From: Mycolicibacterium arabiense
Lineage (GTDB): Bacteria; Actinomycetota; Actinomycetes; Mycobacteriales; Mycobacteriaceae
NCBI RefSeq assembly: GCF_010731815.2
Contig: NZ_AP022593.1
Location: 4,340,001 to 4,404,000 of the forward strand
Direction of reading: 5' to 3'
Length of the DNA: 64,000 bases
This document shows positions 31,808 through 41,425 of this stretch, piece after piece. The notes below the pieces were generated by a model, which worked only from the letters and a program-made list of their open reading frames with translations, had not been told where the DNA came from and did not search any database. The translations under genes and the position numbers were made by a program. Positions within the stretch are counted from its first letter, which is position 1. The number at the start of each line of letters is the position of its first letter.

Positions 31808-34147
31808 TCACGTACGCCGTCGGTCGAGTTCGCTCAGCACCAGTCGCAGCACCGTCACCGCACCCGCCTTGTCCAGTGGATCATTGCCATTGCCGCACTT
31901 GGGCGACTGCACGCACGACGGACATCCGTTCGGGCACTCGCAGGCCTCGATCGCGTCGGCCGTCGCCGACCACCACGTGACGATCTGACGGAATCCGCGG
32001 TCCGCGAAACCCGCCCCACCCGGATACCCGTCGTAGACGAAGATCGTCGGGAGCCCGTCCTCCGGCCCCACCGCCGTCGACACGCCGCCGATGTCGCCGC
32101 GGTCGCAACTGGCGACCAGCGGTAGCAGGCCGATCGACGCATGCTCGGCGGCGTGCAGCGACCCGGGAAACCGCAACGGGTCGATCCCGTTGCGCTGCAG
32201 CGCTTCCGGCGTGATCGTGCACATGACGGCCATCGTGTCGAGGGTGTGCGTGGGCATGTCGAGTTCGACGCAGTCGATCACCTCGCCGTTGAGTCTGCGC
32301 CGCAGGTAGCTCGTCACGGTGTGCGACACCGACACGGGAACCAGCCCGATGGTGACGTCGCCGTGGCTGCTGCGTTCGCCGGGGCCCGTGACGATGATGT
32401 CGGTGACTTCCCGTGCGGACGTGTTGTATCCGGGATCCTCCGGGTGGACGAACGCGATGCCGTCCTCGAAGTCCAGCGAGTCCACCAGGTAGGTCTCCCC
32501 GCGGTGCAGATACACCGCGCCCGGGTGCACCGTAGACGGCGCCTGCCCGGCACCGGTCGTGCCGAGCATCCGGCCGGTGTCGGCCTCCAGGATCGCGATC
32601 TGTCCGCCGGAGGAGCCGCGGATGTCCACTGCGGCATGGGGATCGACGCCGGGGCTCGGGAAGTAACCACTGGGACGCTTGCGCAACAGCCCGTCGTCGA
32701 CCAGTGCCGCCGCGACCTCCTCGGCGTTCCACGTCCGGACCTCGGCCTCGGTGAGGGGGAGTTCGGTCGCGGCGCACAGGAGCTGCGGGCCGAGTACGTA
32801 CGGGTTGGCAGGATCGATCACGACGCGTTCGATCGGCTTGTCCAACAACGCCGCCGGATGGTGAACCAGGTAGGTGTCGAGCGGATCGTCGCGGGCAATC
32901 ATCACGATCAGTGCGCTCTGACCACGCCGGCCCGCCCGCCCGGCCTGCTGCCAGAACGACGCCACGGTGCCCGGGAAGCCGGCCAGGACCACCGCATCCA
33001 GGCCCGCGATGTCGACGCCCAGCTCGAGTGCGTTGGTGGTGGCCAGCCCGCGCAGGGTGCCGTCGGCGAGCGCGGCCTCCAGCGCGCGGCGCTCCTCGGA
33101 CAGGTAGCCCGCCCGGTACGACGCCACCTGATCGGTCAGATCGGGTGCCACCGACTCGAGTCGGGCGCGCGCGCCGAGCGCCGTGAGTTCGGCGCCGCGG
33201 CGCGACCTGACGAACGTCAGCGTGCGCGCGCCCTCGACCATGAGGTCGGCCATCACGCGGGCGGCTTCCGCGCCTGCGGTGCGCCGGACCGGCGCCCCGT
33301 TCTCGCCGACCAGGTCCGTCCGCAACGCGGGTTCCCACAGTGCGACCGTTCGTCCGCCGTGCGGGGAGCCGTCCTCGGTGACCTCGGCGACGGTGTGGCC
33401 CAGCAGTTCCGACGCCGTCTCCGCGGGTTGGGCGGTGGTGGCGCTGGCGAAGATGACCGTCGGCTCGGACCCGTCGGCGGAGTACCTGGCGCACAGCCTG
33501 ATCAGCCTGCGCAGCACCATCGCGACGTTGGAGCCGAAGATGCCACGGTAGTAATGACATTCGTCGACGACGATGAACCGCAGGTTGCGCAGGAACACCG
33601 CCCAGCGGGCGTGGTTGCGCAGCATCGAGAAGTGGATCATGTCCGGGTTCGAGAACAACCACCGCGACCGTTCCCTGGCGAACTGCCGGGCGTCGGTGGT
33701 GCTGTCGCCGTCGTACGGGCACGGCGCCACGCTCGACAGTCTCTCGACGGCGTCGGTCAGCGACTGCGCTGCACGCAGCTGATCGTGGCCGAGCGCCTTG
33801 GTTGGGGACAGGTAGAGCGCGCGGGCACGCGGGTCGTCCGCGAGGGCGGTGAGGATCGGAAGCTGGTAGGCCAGTGACTTACCCGACGCCGTGCCGGTAC
33901 TCAGCACGACGTGCCGCCCGGAGTGCGCCAGGTCGGCGGCGGTCACCTGATGGGTCCACGGTTCGGTGATGCCGCGCGCGATGAACGCGTCCACGACGTC
34001 GCGTGGCGCCCAGTGCGGCCACGGCCGCCTGCGGGCACTGCGCGCGGCGAGATCGGCGACGTGGCGCAGCGGGTGTTCGTCGGCTTCGCCACCCGCGACC
34101 GCGCAGTCGAGAAGCTCTCGACCGAAGTCCGGCGCCAGACCCGACAC
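31808..34147 (-). CDS. MrfA-type DEAD/DEAH helicase with DUF1998 zinc domain
   Basis: Superfamily 2 helicase, 779 residues, Rv3649 type, similar to Bacillus MrfA, a 3'-5' DNA translocase in mitomycin-C adduct repair. Order: RecA1 with [15 protein letters not shown] (Walker A) and [10 protein letters not shown] (DEAH-like DECH), RecA2 with [15 protein letters not shown] and [14 protein letters not shown], then a DUF1998 region ending in four cysteines ([10 protein letters not shown] and PKCGNG) for zinc. GTG at 34147 is chosen because AGGAGG sits six bases upstream; an in-frame GTG at 34162 would contain that ribosome site. It is divergent from cspA. Confidence 0.9.
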   Translation of the reverse strand: MSGLAPDFGRELLDCAVAGGEADEHPLRHVADLAARSARRRPWPHWAPRDVVDAFIARGITEPWTHQVTAADLAHSGRHVVLSTGTASGKSLAYQLPILTALADDPRARALYLSPTKALGHDQLRAAQSLTDAVERLSSVAPCPYDGDSTTDARQFARERSRWLFSNPDMIHFSMLRNHARWAVFLRNLRFIVVDECHYYRGIFGSNVAMVLRRLIRLCARYSADGSEPTVIFASATTAQPAETASELLGHTVAEVTEDGSPHGGRTVALWEPALRTDLVGENGAPVRRTAGAEAARVMADLMVEGARTLTFVRSRRGAELTALGARARLESVAPDLTDQVASYRAGYLSEERRALEAALADGTLRGLATTNALELGVDIAGLDAVVLAGFPGTVASFWQQAGRAGRRGQSALIVMIARDDPLDTYLVHHPAALLDKPIERVVIDPANPYVLGPQLLCAATELPLTEAEVRTWNAEEVAAALVDDGLLRKRPSGYFPSPGVDPHAAVDIRGSSGGQIAILEADTGRMLGTTGAGQAPSTVHPGAVYLHRGETYLVDSLDFEDGIAFVHPEDPGYNTSAREVTDIIVTGPGERSSHGDVTIGLVPVSVSHTVTSYLRRRLNGEVIDCVELDMPTHTLDTMAVMCTITPEALQRNGIDPLRFPGSLHAAEHASIGLLPLVASCDRGDIGGVSTAVGPEDGLPTIFVYDGYPGGAGFADRGFRQIVTWWSATADAIEACECPNGCPSCVQSPKCGNGNDPLDKAGAVTVLRLVLSELDRRRT

Positions 34148-34383
34148 GGGTTGCCTCCTCACGCTATTGGGGTGATCCCCGTGCGGTTCGCGAACGGTTC
34201 CATCGCGGTCCGCTCGGGCCCTTCACGGCGCCCCTGGACAATTGTTCCCCACCTACTGATCAGGAACCTGTCGCGTGGGCGTTCGACGTGATTGACTTAT
34301 GGCGGTCGCAGCTTCTGTGTTCGTGTGTCAGCACCGAAGCACGGTGGACCGCACCCGCTGTAGTAGAACGAAAGAAGCACCAG

Positions 34384-34587
34384 ATGCCACAGGGAACTGT
34401 CAAGTGGTTCAACCCGGAGAAGGGTTACGGATTCATTGAACAGGAGGACGGTGGCGGCGACGTCTTCGTTCACTACAAGCAGATCCAGTCCAACGGATTC
34501 CGCACCCTCGAAGAGAACCAGAAGGTCGAGTTCGAGATCGAGGACAGCCCCAAGGGCCCTCAGGCACTCAGCGTTCGCACCGTCTGA
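34384..34587 (+). CDS. cspA: Cold shock protein CspA
   Basis: RNA chaperone of 67 residues with the RNP1 motif KGYGFIE and RNP2 VFVHY, essentially identical to Rv3648c. A purine-rich GAAAGAAG stretch precedes the ATG. The 236-base gap to the divergent helicase contains a TTGACT -35-like element at 34292; the implied leader is long, as in other csp genes, and may itself respond to cold. A canonical terminator follows within 20 bases of the stop. It is expected to be highly expressed and monocistronic. Confidence 0.96.
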   Translation: MPQGTVKWFNPEKGYGFIEQEDGGGDVFVHYKQIQSNGFRTLEENQKVEFEIEDSPKGPQALSVRTV

Positions 34588-34606
34588 GCGACGCCGGCTG
34601 ACAGAG

Positions 34607-34643
34607 AACCCCCGCAGCTCTCGTCCGGGACTGCGGGGGTTTC
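34607..34643 (+). terminator. Intrinsic terminator of cspA
   Basis: AACCCCCGCAG and CTGCGGGGGTT form an 11-bp stem around a 13-base loop, followed by TTTCCCT. The perfect GC stem with a short U-run is the clearest terminator in the window. Confidence 0.85.
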
Positions 34644-34779
34644 CCTATCTCCCGTCGCGTTGGTCGCGGCCGGTGCCGGCTGATTGACCCTCTGATGCCC
34701 GGCCCCGTGCGGCGTAACCGGGCGATCCCTGGCCTAGGGTCGGGATTGTGACGTGCGCCTGCGCGAGGAACCGACGCTG

Positions 34780-35370
34780 ATGAGCCAGCTGTCCTTCTTC
34801 TCGGCTGAGTCGGTGCCGCCCGCGGTCGCCGATCTGACCGGGATCCTCGCCGCCCCTGGCCAGGCGGTACTGGTGAGCGAAAGTGGGCAGCGGGCAGCGC
34901 GACTGTCGGTGGTGGTGGATCGGCTGTGGCGGGCCGAGGCGCTCGCCGACATGATCAACGAGGCGGGTCTCACCGCCGAGATCGCCCGCACGGACGAGGA
35001 CAGCCCGCTGGTGCGCACGGACGTCGACGAGCGTCTGACGCCGATCGCGGCCGCGTGGACGCGCGGCGCGGTGAAGACGGTGCCGCCGCAGTGGCTGCCC
35101 GGCCCGCGAGAGCTGCGCGCGTGGACGCTGGCGGCCGGATACCCGGAAGCGGACCGCTACCTGCTGGGCCTCGACCCGCATGCACCCGATACGCATTCCG
35201 CACTCGCGTCGGCCATGATGCGGATCGGCATCGCTCCGACCCTGATCGGCACCAGGGGGTCCCGCCCGGCACTGCGCATCAGTGGTCGCCGGAGGCTATT
35301 GCGCCTGGTAGAGAACGTGGGGGAACCTCCGCGGGACACCGAGGCGTTCTCCATGTGGCCACGTACTTGA
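34780..35370 (+). CDS. Conserved hypothetical protein (Rv3647c type)
   Basis: Protein of 196 residues of unknown function. It starts MSQLSFFSAESVPPAVADLTG and has conserved WRAEALADMI and PPQWLPGPRELRAWTLAAGY segments. No membrane span or known catalytic motif is visible; the composition suggests a cytoplasmic mixed alpha/beta protein. ATG at 34780, with GAGGAA nine bases upstream, is preferred to an in-frame GTG at 34753. It always sits between cspA and topA in mycobacteria, so a nucleic-acid role is possible but unproven. Confidence 0.8.
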   Translation: MSQLSFFSAESVPPAVADLTGILAAPGQAVLVSESGQRAARLSVVVDRLWRAEALADMINEAGLTAEIARTDEDSPLVRTDVDERLTPIAAAWTRGAVKTVPPQWLPGPRELRAWTLAAGYPEADRYLLGLDPHAPDTHSALASAMMRIGIAPTLIGTRGSRPALRISGRRRLLRLVENVGEPPRDTEAFSMWPRT

Positions 35371-35504
35371 CGTCCGTCTCGAGGCGAGCCGGTTTGCGTA
35401 CGCTGCCGCGTAGTGCGAAATTGTCAGTTGCCGATGGCCCAGGGCGGGTATCTACTACCTGATCCGGACACCCATCGCGACTCAAGAGTGGAGCGTGTAC
35501 GAGG

Positions 35505-38324
35505 TTGGCTGACCAGGATGGTGGCAGCGGCAACGGAAGGGTTAGGCGACTCGTCATAGTCGAGTCGCCGACCAAGGCGCGCAAAATCGCGGGCTACCTC
35601 GGCTCCAACTACGTCGTCGAATCGTCGCGTGGACACATCCGCGACCTACCTCGAGCAGCCGCCGACGTCCCCGTGAAGTACAAGTCGGAACCGTGGGCGC
35701 GCCTCGGCGTCAACGTCGACGCCGACTTCGAACCCCTCTACATCGTCAGCCCGGAGAAGAAGAGCACCGTCACCGAACTCAAGGCGCTGCTCAAGGACGT
35801 CGACGAGCTGTACCTCGCGACGGACGGTGACCGCGAGGGTGAGGCCATCGCCTGGCACCTGCTGGAGACGTTGAAGCCGCGCGTCCCGGTCAAGCGGATG
35901 GTCTTCCACGAGATCACCGAGCCGGCGATCCGCGCAGCCGCCGAGAACCCCCGCGACCTGGACATCGACCTGGTCGACGCCCAGGAGACCCGACGCATCC
36001 TCGACCGCCTCTACGGCTACGAGGTCAGCCCCGTGCTGTGGAAGAAGGTGGCCCCTAAGCTGTCGGCCGGCCGCGTGCAGTCGGTGGCGACGCGCATCAT
36101 CGTGTCGCGCGAGCGGGAACGCATGGCGTTCCGCAGCGCCGGCTACTGGGACGTCACCGCCGAACTCGACGCGAGCGTCTCCGATCCCGAGGCCTCGCCG
36201 CCGAAGTTCACGGCGAAGCTCAACACCGTCGACGGCCGCCGCGTCGCCAGCGGCCGGGACTTCGACTCCCTCGGCGGGGTCAAGAAGCCCAACGAAGTGC
36301 TGGTGCTCGACCAGGCCGCGGCCACGAATCTCGCCACGGGCCTGCGCGGCGCGCAGCTCGAGGTGTCCTCGGTCGAGCAGAAGCCATACACCCGCCGGCC
36401 GTACCCGCCGTTCATGACGTCGACGCTGCAGCAGGAGGCCGGCCGCAAGCTGCGCTTCTCCTCCGAGCGCACGATGAGCATCGCGCAGCGGCTGTACGAG
36501 AACGGCTACATCACCTACATGCGCACCGACTCGACGACGCTGTCCGAGTCGGCCATCAACGCCGCCCGCAACCAGGCCCGCCAGCTCTATGGCGAGGAGT
36601 ACGTCCACCCGACGGCGCGCCAGTACACCCGCAAGGTGAAGAACGCGCAGGAGGCCCACGAGGCCATCCGACCGGCCGGCGACGTGTTCCAGACGCCAGG
36701 CCAGCTGCACGCGCAGCTCGATACCGACGAATTCCGGCTCTACGAGCTGATCTGGCAGCGCACCGTGGCATCGCAGATGGCCGACGCGCGCGGCACGACG
36801 CTGTCGCTGCGGATCTCTGGCACAGCCACCTCCGGCGAGCAGGTCGTCTTCAACGCCAGCGGCCGCACCATCACGTTCCCCGGCTTCCTCAAGGCGTACG
36901 TCGAGACCGTCGACGAGCAGGCGGGCGGCGAGGCCGACGACGCCGAGAGCAGGCTGCCCAACCTCACCCAGGGCCAGCGCGTCGACGCCGCCGACCTGAC
37001 CGCCGACGGCCACACCACGAGCCCGCCCGCCCGCTACACCGAGGCCTCGCTGATCAAGGCGCTGGAAGAACTCGGCATTGGTCGCCCGTCGACGTACTCC
37101 TCGATCATCAAGACGATCCAGGACCGCGGGTACGTGCACAAGAAGGGCAGCGCGCTGGTGCCGTCCTGGGTGGCGTTCGCCGTCATCGGGCTGCTGGAAC
37201 AGCACTTCGGCCGTCTCGTCGACTACGACTTCACCGCCGCGATGGAGGACGAACTCGACCAGATCGCGTCGGGCACCGAGCAGCGGACCAACTGGCTCAA
37301 CAACTTCTACTTCGGTGGCGAGCACGGTGCCGACGGCTCGATCGCCCGTTCGGGTGGTCTTAAGAAGCTCGTCGGCGGCAACCTCGAGGACATCGACGCC
37401 CGAGAAGTCAACTCCATCAAGCTCTTCGACGACGACGAAGGCCGCGCGGTCAACGTTCGCGTGGGCCGCAACGGACCGTACCTCGAGCGCATGATCCTCG
37501 GCGAGGACGGCGAACCGACACCGCAGCGCGCCAACCTCAAGGACGAACTCACTCCCGACGAGTTGACCCTCGAGCTGGCCGAGAAGCTGTTCTCGACGCC
37601 GCAGGAGGGCCGTTCGCTCGGCGTCGATCCGGAGTCCGGGCACGAAATCGTCGCCAAGGACGGCAGATTCGGGCCGTACGTCACCGAGATCCTGCCGCCT
37701 CCGCCGGAGGAGCCAGACGACGGCGCACCGGCGAAGAAGGGCAAGAAGCCCGTCGGCCCCAAGCCGCGCACCGGATCGCTGCTGCGCTCGATGGACATCG
37801 AGACCGTCACGCTGGAGGACGCGCTCAAGCTGCTGTCCCTGCCGCGCGTCGTCGGCATCGACCCGGCGACCAACGAGGAGATCACCGCGCAGAACGGCCG
37901 GTACGGCCCATACCTGAAGCGCGGCACTGATTCTCGCTCGCTGGTGAACGAAGAGCAGATGTTCACCATCACGCTCGACGAGGCGCTCAAGATCTACGCA
38001 GAGCCCAAGCGGCGCGGCAGGCAGGGGGCGGCGACGCCGCCGCTGCGCGAGCTGGGCAAGGACCCGGTGTCCGAGCAGCCGATGGTGATCAAGGACGGCC
38101 GGTTCGGTCCGTACGTCACCGACGGCGAGACCAATGCGAGCCTGCGCAAGGGCGACGACGTCATGTCCATCACCGATGCCCGGGCCTCGGAGCTGCTGGC
38201 CGATCGTCGTGCCCGCGGGCCGGTGAAGAAGAAGGCCGCCGCGAAGAAGGCACCGGCCAAGAAGGCTGCGAAGAAGACGCCTGCGAAGAAGGCCCCGGCC
38301 AAGAAGGCCGTCAAGAAGGCTTAG
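35505..38324 (+). CDS. topA: DNA topoisomerase I
   Basis: Type IA topoisomerase relaxing negative supercoils, 939 residues, essential and single-copy in mycobacteria. TOPRIM domain: LVIVESPTKARKIAGYL and LATDGDREGEAIAWHL (Glu and Asp metal ligands). The active-site Tyr338 lies in GYITYMRTDSTT. The C-terminal half lacks zinc fingers and carries repeated mycobacterial domains (GRFGPYVT / GRYGPYLK units at about residues 720, 800 and 865), ending in a lysine-alanine tail (KKKAAAKKAPAKK and repeats) that aids DNA binding. TTG start, typical for mycobacterial topA. It overlaps the cyclase gene end by four bases, tail to tail. Confidence 0.96.
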   Translation: MADQDGGSGNGRVRRLVIVESPTKARKIAGYLGSNYVVESSRGHIRDLPRAAADVPVKYKSEPWARLGVNVDADFEPLYIVSPEKKSTVTELKALLKDVDELYLATDGDREGEAIAWHLLETLKPRVPVKRMVFHEITEPAIRAAAENPRDLDIDLVDAQETRRILDRLYGYEVSPVLWKKVAPKLSAGRVQSVATRIIVSRERERMAFRSAGYWDVTAELDASVSDPEASPPKFTAKLNTVDGRRVASGRDFDSLGGVKKPNEVLVLDQAAATNLATGLRGAQLEVSSVEQKPYTRRPYPPFMTSTLQQEAGRKLRFSSERTMSIAQRLYENGYITYMRTDSTTLSESAINAARNQARQLYGEEYVHPTARQYTRKVKNAQEAHEAIRPAGDVFQTPGQLHAQLDTDEFRLYELIWQRTVASQMADARGTTLSLRISGTATSGEQVVFNASGRTITFPGFLKAYVETVDEQAGGEADDAESRLPNLTQGQRVDAADLTADGHTTSPPARYTEASLIKALEELGIGRPSTYSSIIKTIQDRGYVHKKGSALVPSWVAFAVIGLLEQHFGRLVDYDFTAAMEDELDQIASGTEQRTNWLNNFYFGGEHGADGSIARSGGLKKLVGGNLEDIDAREVNSIKLFDDDEGRAVNVRVGRNGPYLERMILGEDGEPTPQRANLKDELTPDELTLELAEKLFSTPQEGRSLGVDPESGHEIVAKDGRFGPYVTEILPPPPEEPDDGAPAKKGKKPVGPKPRTGSLLRSMDIETVTLEDALKLLSLPRVVGIDPATNEEITAQNGRYGPYLKRGTDSRSLVNEEQMFTITLDEALKIYAEPKRRGRQGAATPPLRELGKDPVSEQPMVIKDGRFGPYVTDGETNASLRKGDDVMSITDARASELLADRRARGPVKKKAAAKKAPAKKAAKKTPAKKAPAKKAVKKA

Positions 38325-39922
38325 TTCTGGGCGTCGGACGGCACGCGAGTGCGTGCCTGATCCGGTGACACCAGTCGCACCGGGCGCGCGAGCTGCGTGG
38401 GCGCCACCCGACCGCGCAGTTCGACGATCTCGCCGACGTCCCAGCACAGCGCCTCTTGGTCGAGTGCGCCGCTGACGGCGATCGCCGACGCGAGTACGTG
38501 GCCTTCCTCCAGTTTGGCCAGTTCGGTCAGGCGGGCGGCCTCGTTGACCGGGTCGCCGATGACCGTGTACTCGAAGCGTGCCTGGGCGCCGATGTGGCCG
38601 GCGATGGCACGGCCGGAGGACACACCGATGCCGAACTCGGTCTGGCCCAGCACCTCGATGAGGTCGTCGTGCAGTTCGCGCGACGCCGCCAGCGCCGCGC
38701 CGCAGGCGTCCGGGTGCTCGATCGGCGCGCCAAAGATGGCCAGCGCCGCATCGCCCTGGAACTTGTTGACGAACCCGCCGTGCCGGTTGACGGAGTCGAC
38801 GACGACGCGGAAGAACTCGTTGAGCAGGCTGACGACCTCGGCCGCCGGGATCGTCGACGCCAAATGCGTGGAACCGACGAGGTCGACGAACAGCACGGCG
38901 ACGTCGCGTTCCTGGCCGCCGAGTTCCGTGCCACGCTCCAAGGCGCGCCGGGCGACGTCCTCGCCGACGTAACGCCCGAACAGGTCGCGCAGGCGTTGCC
39001 GCTCGGCCAGATCGCGGACCATGTCGTTGAAGCCTGCCTGCAGGAGGCCCAGCTCGCTGGCGTCGTAGATCTGCATGTGCGCGTTGTAGTTGCCGCGCTG
39101 CACCTCGCTCAGTGCCCAGCGCAGTTGGCGCAGGGGGTCGGCGATCGACATCGCGACCAGGACGGTGCCGGTCAGGCCGATCACCAGAGCCGAGATGGCC
39201 AGCAGCAGGATCGGCGTGTTCAGCCGCTCGGCGGGAGCGGTGAGGATCTCGAACCTGCTGGCGACCAGGGCCAGCACGATGGCGAGGATCGGCACCGCGG
39301 TGGAGAGCACCCAGGTGAGCACCTGCCGCAGGATGACGCCGGGCGCGCGGAAGTTCATGGGCGCGCCCCCGCGCAGCGCCGCGACGGCGACGGGCCGGAG
39401 CACGCGTTCGGCCTGCAGGTAACCGATGATCGCGGTGGCGGTGGCGCCCAGCAGAGAGGCCACGGCCACGACCGGGGCGGATTGGCTGGCCACCGGCCAG
39501 CTCGCGACGATGAAGACGATCGAGCCGAGGAACCAGTTGGAGACGCTGATCACCGAGCGGTAGTACGGCATCCGCAGGGCGCGTACGCGGGCGATCTCGG
39601 TGATCGTGGGGTCGGTGCTGGCGAGCAGGGTGTCGCGGCGTTGCCAGCGGATCACCGGCAGCAGCATCCGCAGCGTCAGGTAGGCGCCCACGGTGAACGA
39701 GACGAACAGGTAGCCGAGGAAGATCGCGAGGTTGAACGTGGGCAGGTCCTGCAACTGGATGCGGTCGTCCGGCGGCAGGCCGAAGCGCAGGAAGCCCAGC
39801 ACCAGCAATGCGCCGATGATGTCGGCCTGCAGCATCCCCAGGGTGAACACCGGCCAGGGCGTACGCGCGACCCACCGGACGAATGCGTTGATTCGCCCAA
39901 TCGGTGTCGCCGCCGTCGTCAC
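38321..39922 (-). CDS. Membrane class III adenylate cyclase with HAMP (Rv3645 type)
   Basis: Adenylate cyclase of 533 residues. Six membrane helices span residues about 25-245, a HAMP linker follows (SIADPLRQLRWALSEVQRG, near 262), then a class III catalytic domain with the metal Asp motif VLFVDLVGSTHLAS (near 343), GGFVNKFQGDAALAIFGAP and VIGDPVNEAARL. The Lys and Asp that select adenine are present (NKFQGD). In M. tuberculosis Rv3645 is a main cAMP source linked to fatty-acid metabolism and drug tolerance. GTG start. It likely supplies cAMP to Crp and to the acetyltransferase acting on Acs. Confidence 0.92.
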   Translation of the reverse strand: MTTAATPIGRINAFVRWVARTPWPVFTLGMLQADIIGALLVLGFLRFGLPPDDRIQLQDLPTFNLAIFLGYLFVSFTVGAYLTLRMLLPVIRWQRRDTLLASTDPTITEIARVRALRMPYYRSVISVSNWFLGSIVFIVASWPVASQSAPVVAVASLLGATATAIIGYLQAERVLRPVAVAALRGGAPMNFRAPGVILRQVLTWVLSTAVPILAIVLALVASRFEILTAPAERLNTPILLLAISALVIGLTGTVLVAMSIADPLRQLRWALSEVQRGNYNAHMQIYDASELGLLQAGFNDMVRDLAERQRLRDLFGRYVGEDVARRALERGTELGGQERDVAVLFVDLVGSTHLASTIPAAEVVSLLNEFFRVVVDSVNRHGGFVNKFQGDAALAIFGAPIEHPDACGAALAASRELHDDLIEVLGQTEFGIGVSSGRAIAGHIGAQARFEYTVIGDPVNEAARLTELAKLEEGHVLASAIAVSGALDQEALCWDVGEIVELRGRVAPTQLARPVRLVSPDQARTRVPSDAQN

Positions 39923-40005
39923 CCGACAACCGTAACGTTCCGGGCTGACCGATACCGCCGCTGTCGCTCAGGTACGTGTCGTAGTCGGCACTAGGGTTGG
40001 ACCCG

Positions 40006-41226
40006 ATGAGCGGTGTTTTCTCGCGTCTGGTGGGCCAGGACGTCGTCGAGGCGGAACTGGTGAGCGCGGCCGTCGCCGCCCGTGGTGATTCCACTCACAG
40101 CGGGTCGGCGGCCGATGCGGTCGGCGGCCGGATGACCCACGCGTGGCTGATCACGGGCCCGCCGGGGTCGGGACGGTCGATCGCGGCCCTGTGCTTCGCC
40201 GCGGCCCTGCAGTGCACCTCCGAGGGCGTCCCGGGGTGCGGCGAGTGCCGGGCGTGCACGACGACGATGGCCGGGACCCACGGCGACGTGCGGCGGATCA
40301 TCCCCGAGGGGCTCTCGATCAGCGTCAAGGAGATGCGCGCGATCGTGCAGATCGCGTCGCGCAGGCCCGCCACGGGTCGTTGGCAGATCGTGGTCGTCGA
40401 GGATGCCGACCGACTGACCGAGGGCGCGGCGAACGCGCTGCTGAAGGTCGTCGAGGAGCCGCCGCCGTCCACGGTGTTCCTGCTGTGCGCGCCGTCGGTG
40501 GATCCCGAGGACATCGCGATCACGCTGCGGTCGAGGTGCAGGCACGTTGCGCTGGTGACTCCGCGGCTCGATGCGATCGCCCAGGTGCTGCAGGACACCG
40601 ACGGGTTGCCCGAGGCGGATGCGCGGTGGGCGGCGTCGGTCAGCGGTGGGCACGTGGGCCGTGCGCGCAGGCTGGCCACTGACGGCGAGGCACGGCAGCG
40701 CCGTGAGCGGGCGCTGGGGCTGGCCAGGGACGCGGCCACACCCTCGCGGGCGTACGCCGCCGCGGAGGAACTGGTGGCGACCGCCGAGGCAGAGGCCAAG
40801 GCCCTGACCGTCGACCGCAACGAGGTCGAGACCGAGGAGCTGCGGACCGCGCTGGGAGCGGGCGGCACGGGCAAGGGCGCCGGGGGAGCGATGCGCGGGT
40901 CCGTCGGCGCGCTCAACGACCTGGAGAAGCGGCAGAAGTCCCGGCAGACACGCGCGTCGCGAGATGCACTCGATCGTGCGCTGATCGACTTGGCGACCTA
41001 CTTCCGCGACGCGCTCGTCGTGTCCTCCGGGGCAGGGGCCGTGCAGCCGAATCACCCCGACATGGCCGACAAGGTGGCCGCGATGGCGTCGCACGTGCCG
41101 CCCGACCGGTTGCTGCGCTGCATCGAGGCGGTGCTGGAGTGTCGCGAGGCGCTGGCGATCAACGTCAAGCCCAAGTTCGCGGTCGATGCGATGGTCGCGA
41201 CCGTGGGGCAGGCGCTGCGCGGCTGA
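40006..41226 (+). CDS. holB: DNA polymerase III subunit delta'
   Basis: Clamp-loader subunit of 406 residues, Rv3644c type. P-loop ITGPPGSGRSIAA (near residue 50), four-Cys zinc module (QCTSEGVPGCGECRAC, near 69-84), ISVKEMRAIVQIAS and VVVEDADRLTEGAANALLK, then EEPPPSTVFLLCA and SRCRHV (SRC arginine finger). The C-terminal domain is the collar helix bundle with a mycobacterial insertion. ATG at 40006 (MSGVFSRLVGQD) is preferred over an in-frame TTG three codons upstream. Replication factor upstream of tRNA-Thr. Confidence 0.92.
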   Translation: MSGVFSRLVGQDVVEAELVSAAVAARGDSTHSGSAADAVGGRMTHAWLITGPPGSGRSIAALCFAAALQCTSEGVPGCGECRACTTTMAGTHGDVRRIIPEGLSISVKEMRAIVQIASRRPATGRWQIVVVEDADRLTEGAANALLKVVEEPPPSTVFLLCAPSVDPEDIAITLRSRCRHVALVTPRLDAIAQVLQDTDGLPEADARWAASVSGGHVGRARRLATDGEARQRRERALGLARDAATPSRAYAAAEELVATAEAEAKALTVDRNEVETEELRTALGAGGTGKGAGGAMRGSVGALNDLEKRQKSRQTRASRDALDRALIDLATYFRDALVVSSGAGAVQPNHPDMADKVAAMASHVPPDRLLRCIEAVLECREALAINVKPKFAVDAMVATVGQALRG

Positions 41227-41301
41227 CTGCTGTGGGCGGGGCCTGGAATTGGGTCGGCGGCGGGGCCTGCCGTAGACTCTGCTGCGCCCGCTGCTCCGGC
41301 T

Positions 41302-41317
41302 CTTGCGTTCGCGCAAG
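41302..41317 (+). terminator. UUCG-tetraloop hairpin between holB and tRNA-Thr
   Basis: CTTGCG and CGCAAG flank TTCG, giving a very stable UUCG-capped hairpin 17 bases before the tRNA. It may end holB transcription or mark the tRNA precursor for processing. Only a weak U-run follows. Confidence 0.35.
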
Positions 41318-41334
41318 TGCTTGAACGCGGGCAC

Positions 41335-41407
41335 GCCGCCTTAGCTCAGTCGGTAGAGCGTCTCACTCGTAATGAGAAGGTCGGGGGTTCGATTCCCCCA
41401 GGCGGCT
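41335..41407 (+). tRNA. tRNA-Thr (anticodon CGT)
   Basis: A full cloverleaf: acceptor GCCGCCT/AGGCGGC, D arm GCTC/GAGC, anticodon arm TCTCA/TGAGA around CTCGTAA (anticodon CGT, reading ACG), variable loop AGGTC, T arm GGGGG/CCCCC with TTCGATT, discriminator T and no encoded CCA. The accessory genes that follow begin immediately downstream, a common integration point next to tRNA genes. Confidence 0.96.
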
Positions 41408-41425
41408 CACCCAAAGATCTCGCCG

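Noticed and set aside
35646..40094. A 1482-codon open frame on the minus strand across topA, the cyclase and holB
   Set aside because: It is antisense to well-recognised genes, has the Arg/Val/Gly/Asp composition typical of GC-rich shadow frames, and shows no domain except where it runs into noise.
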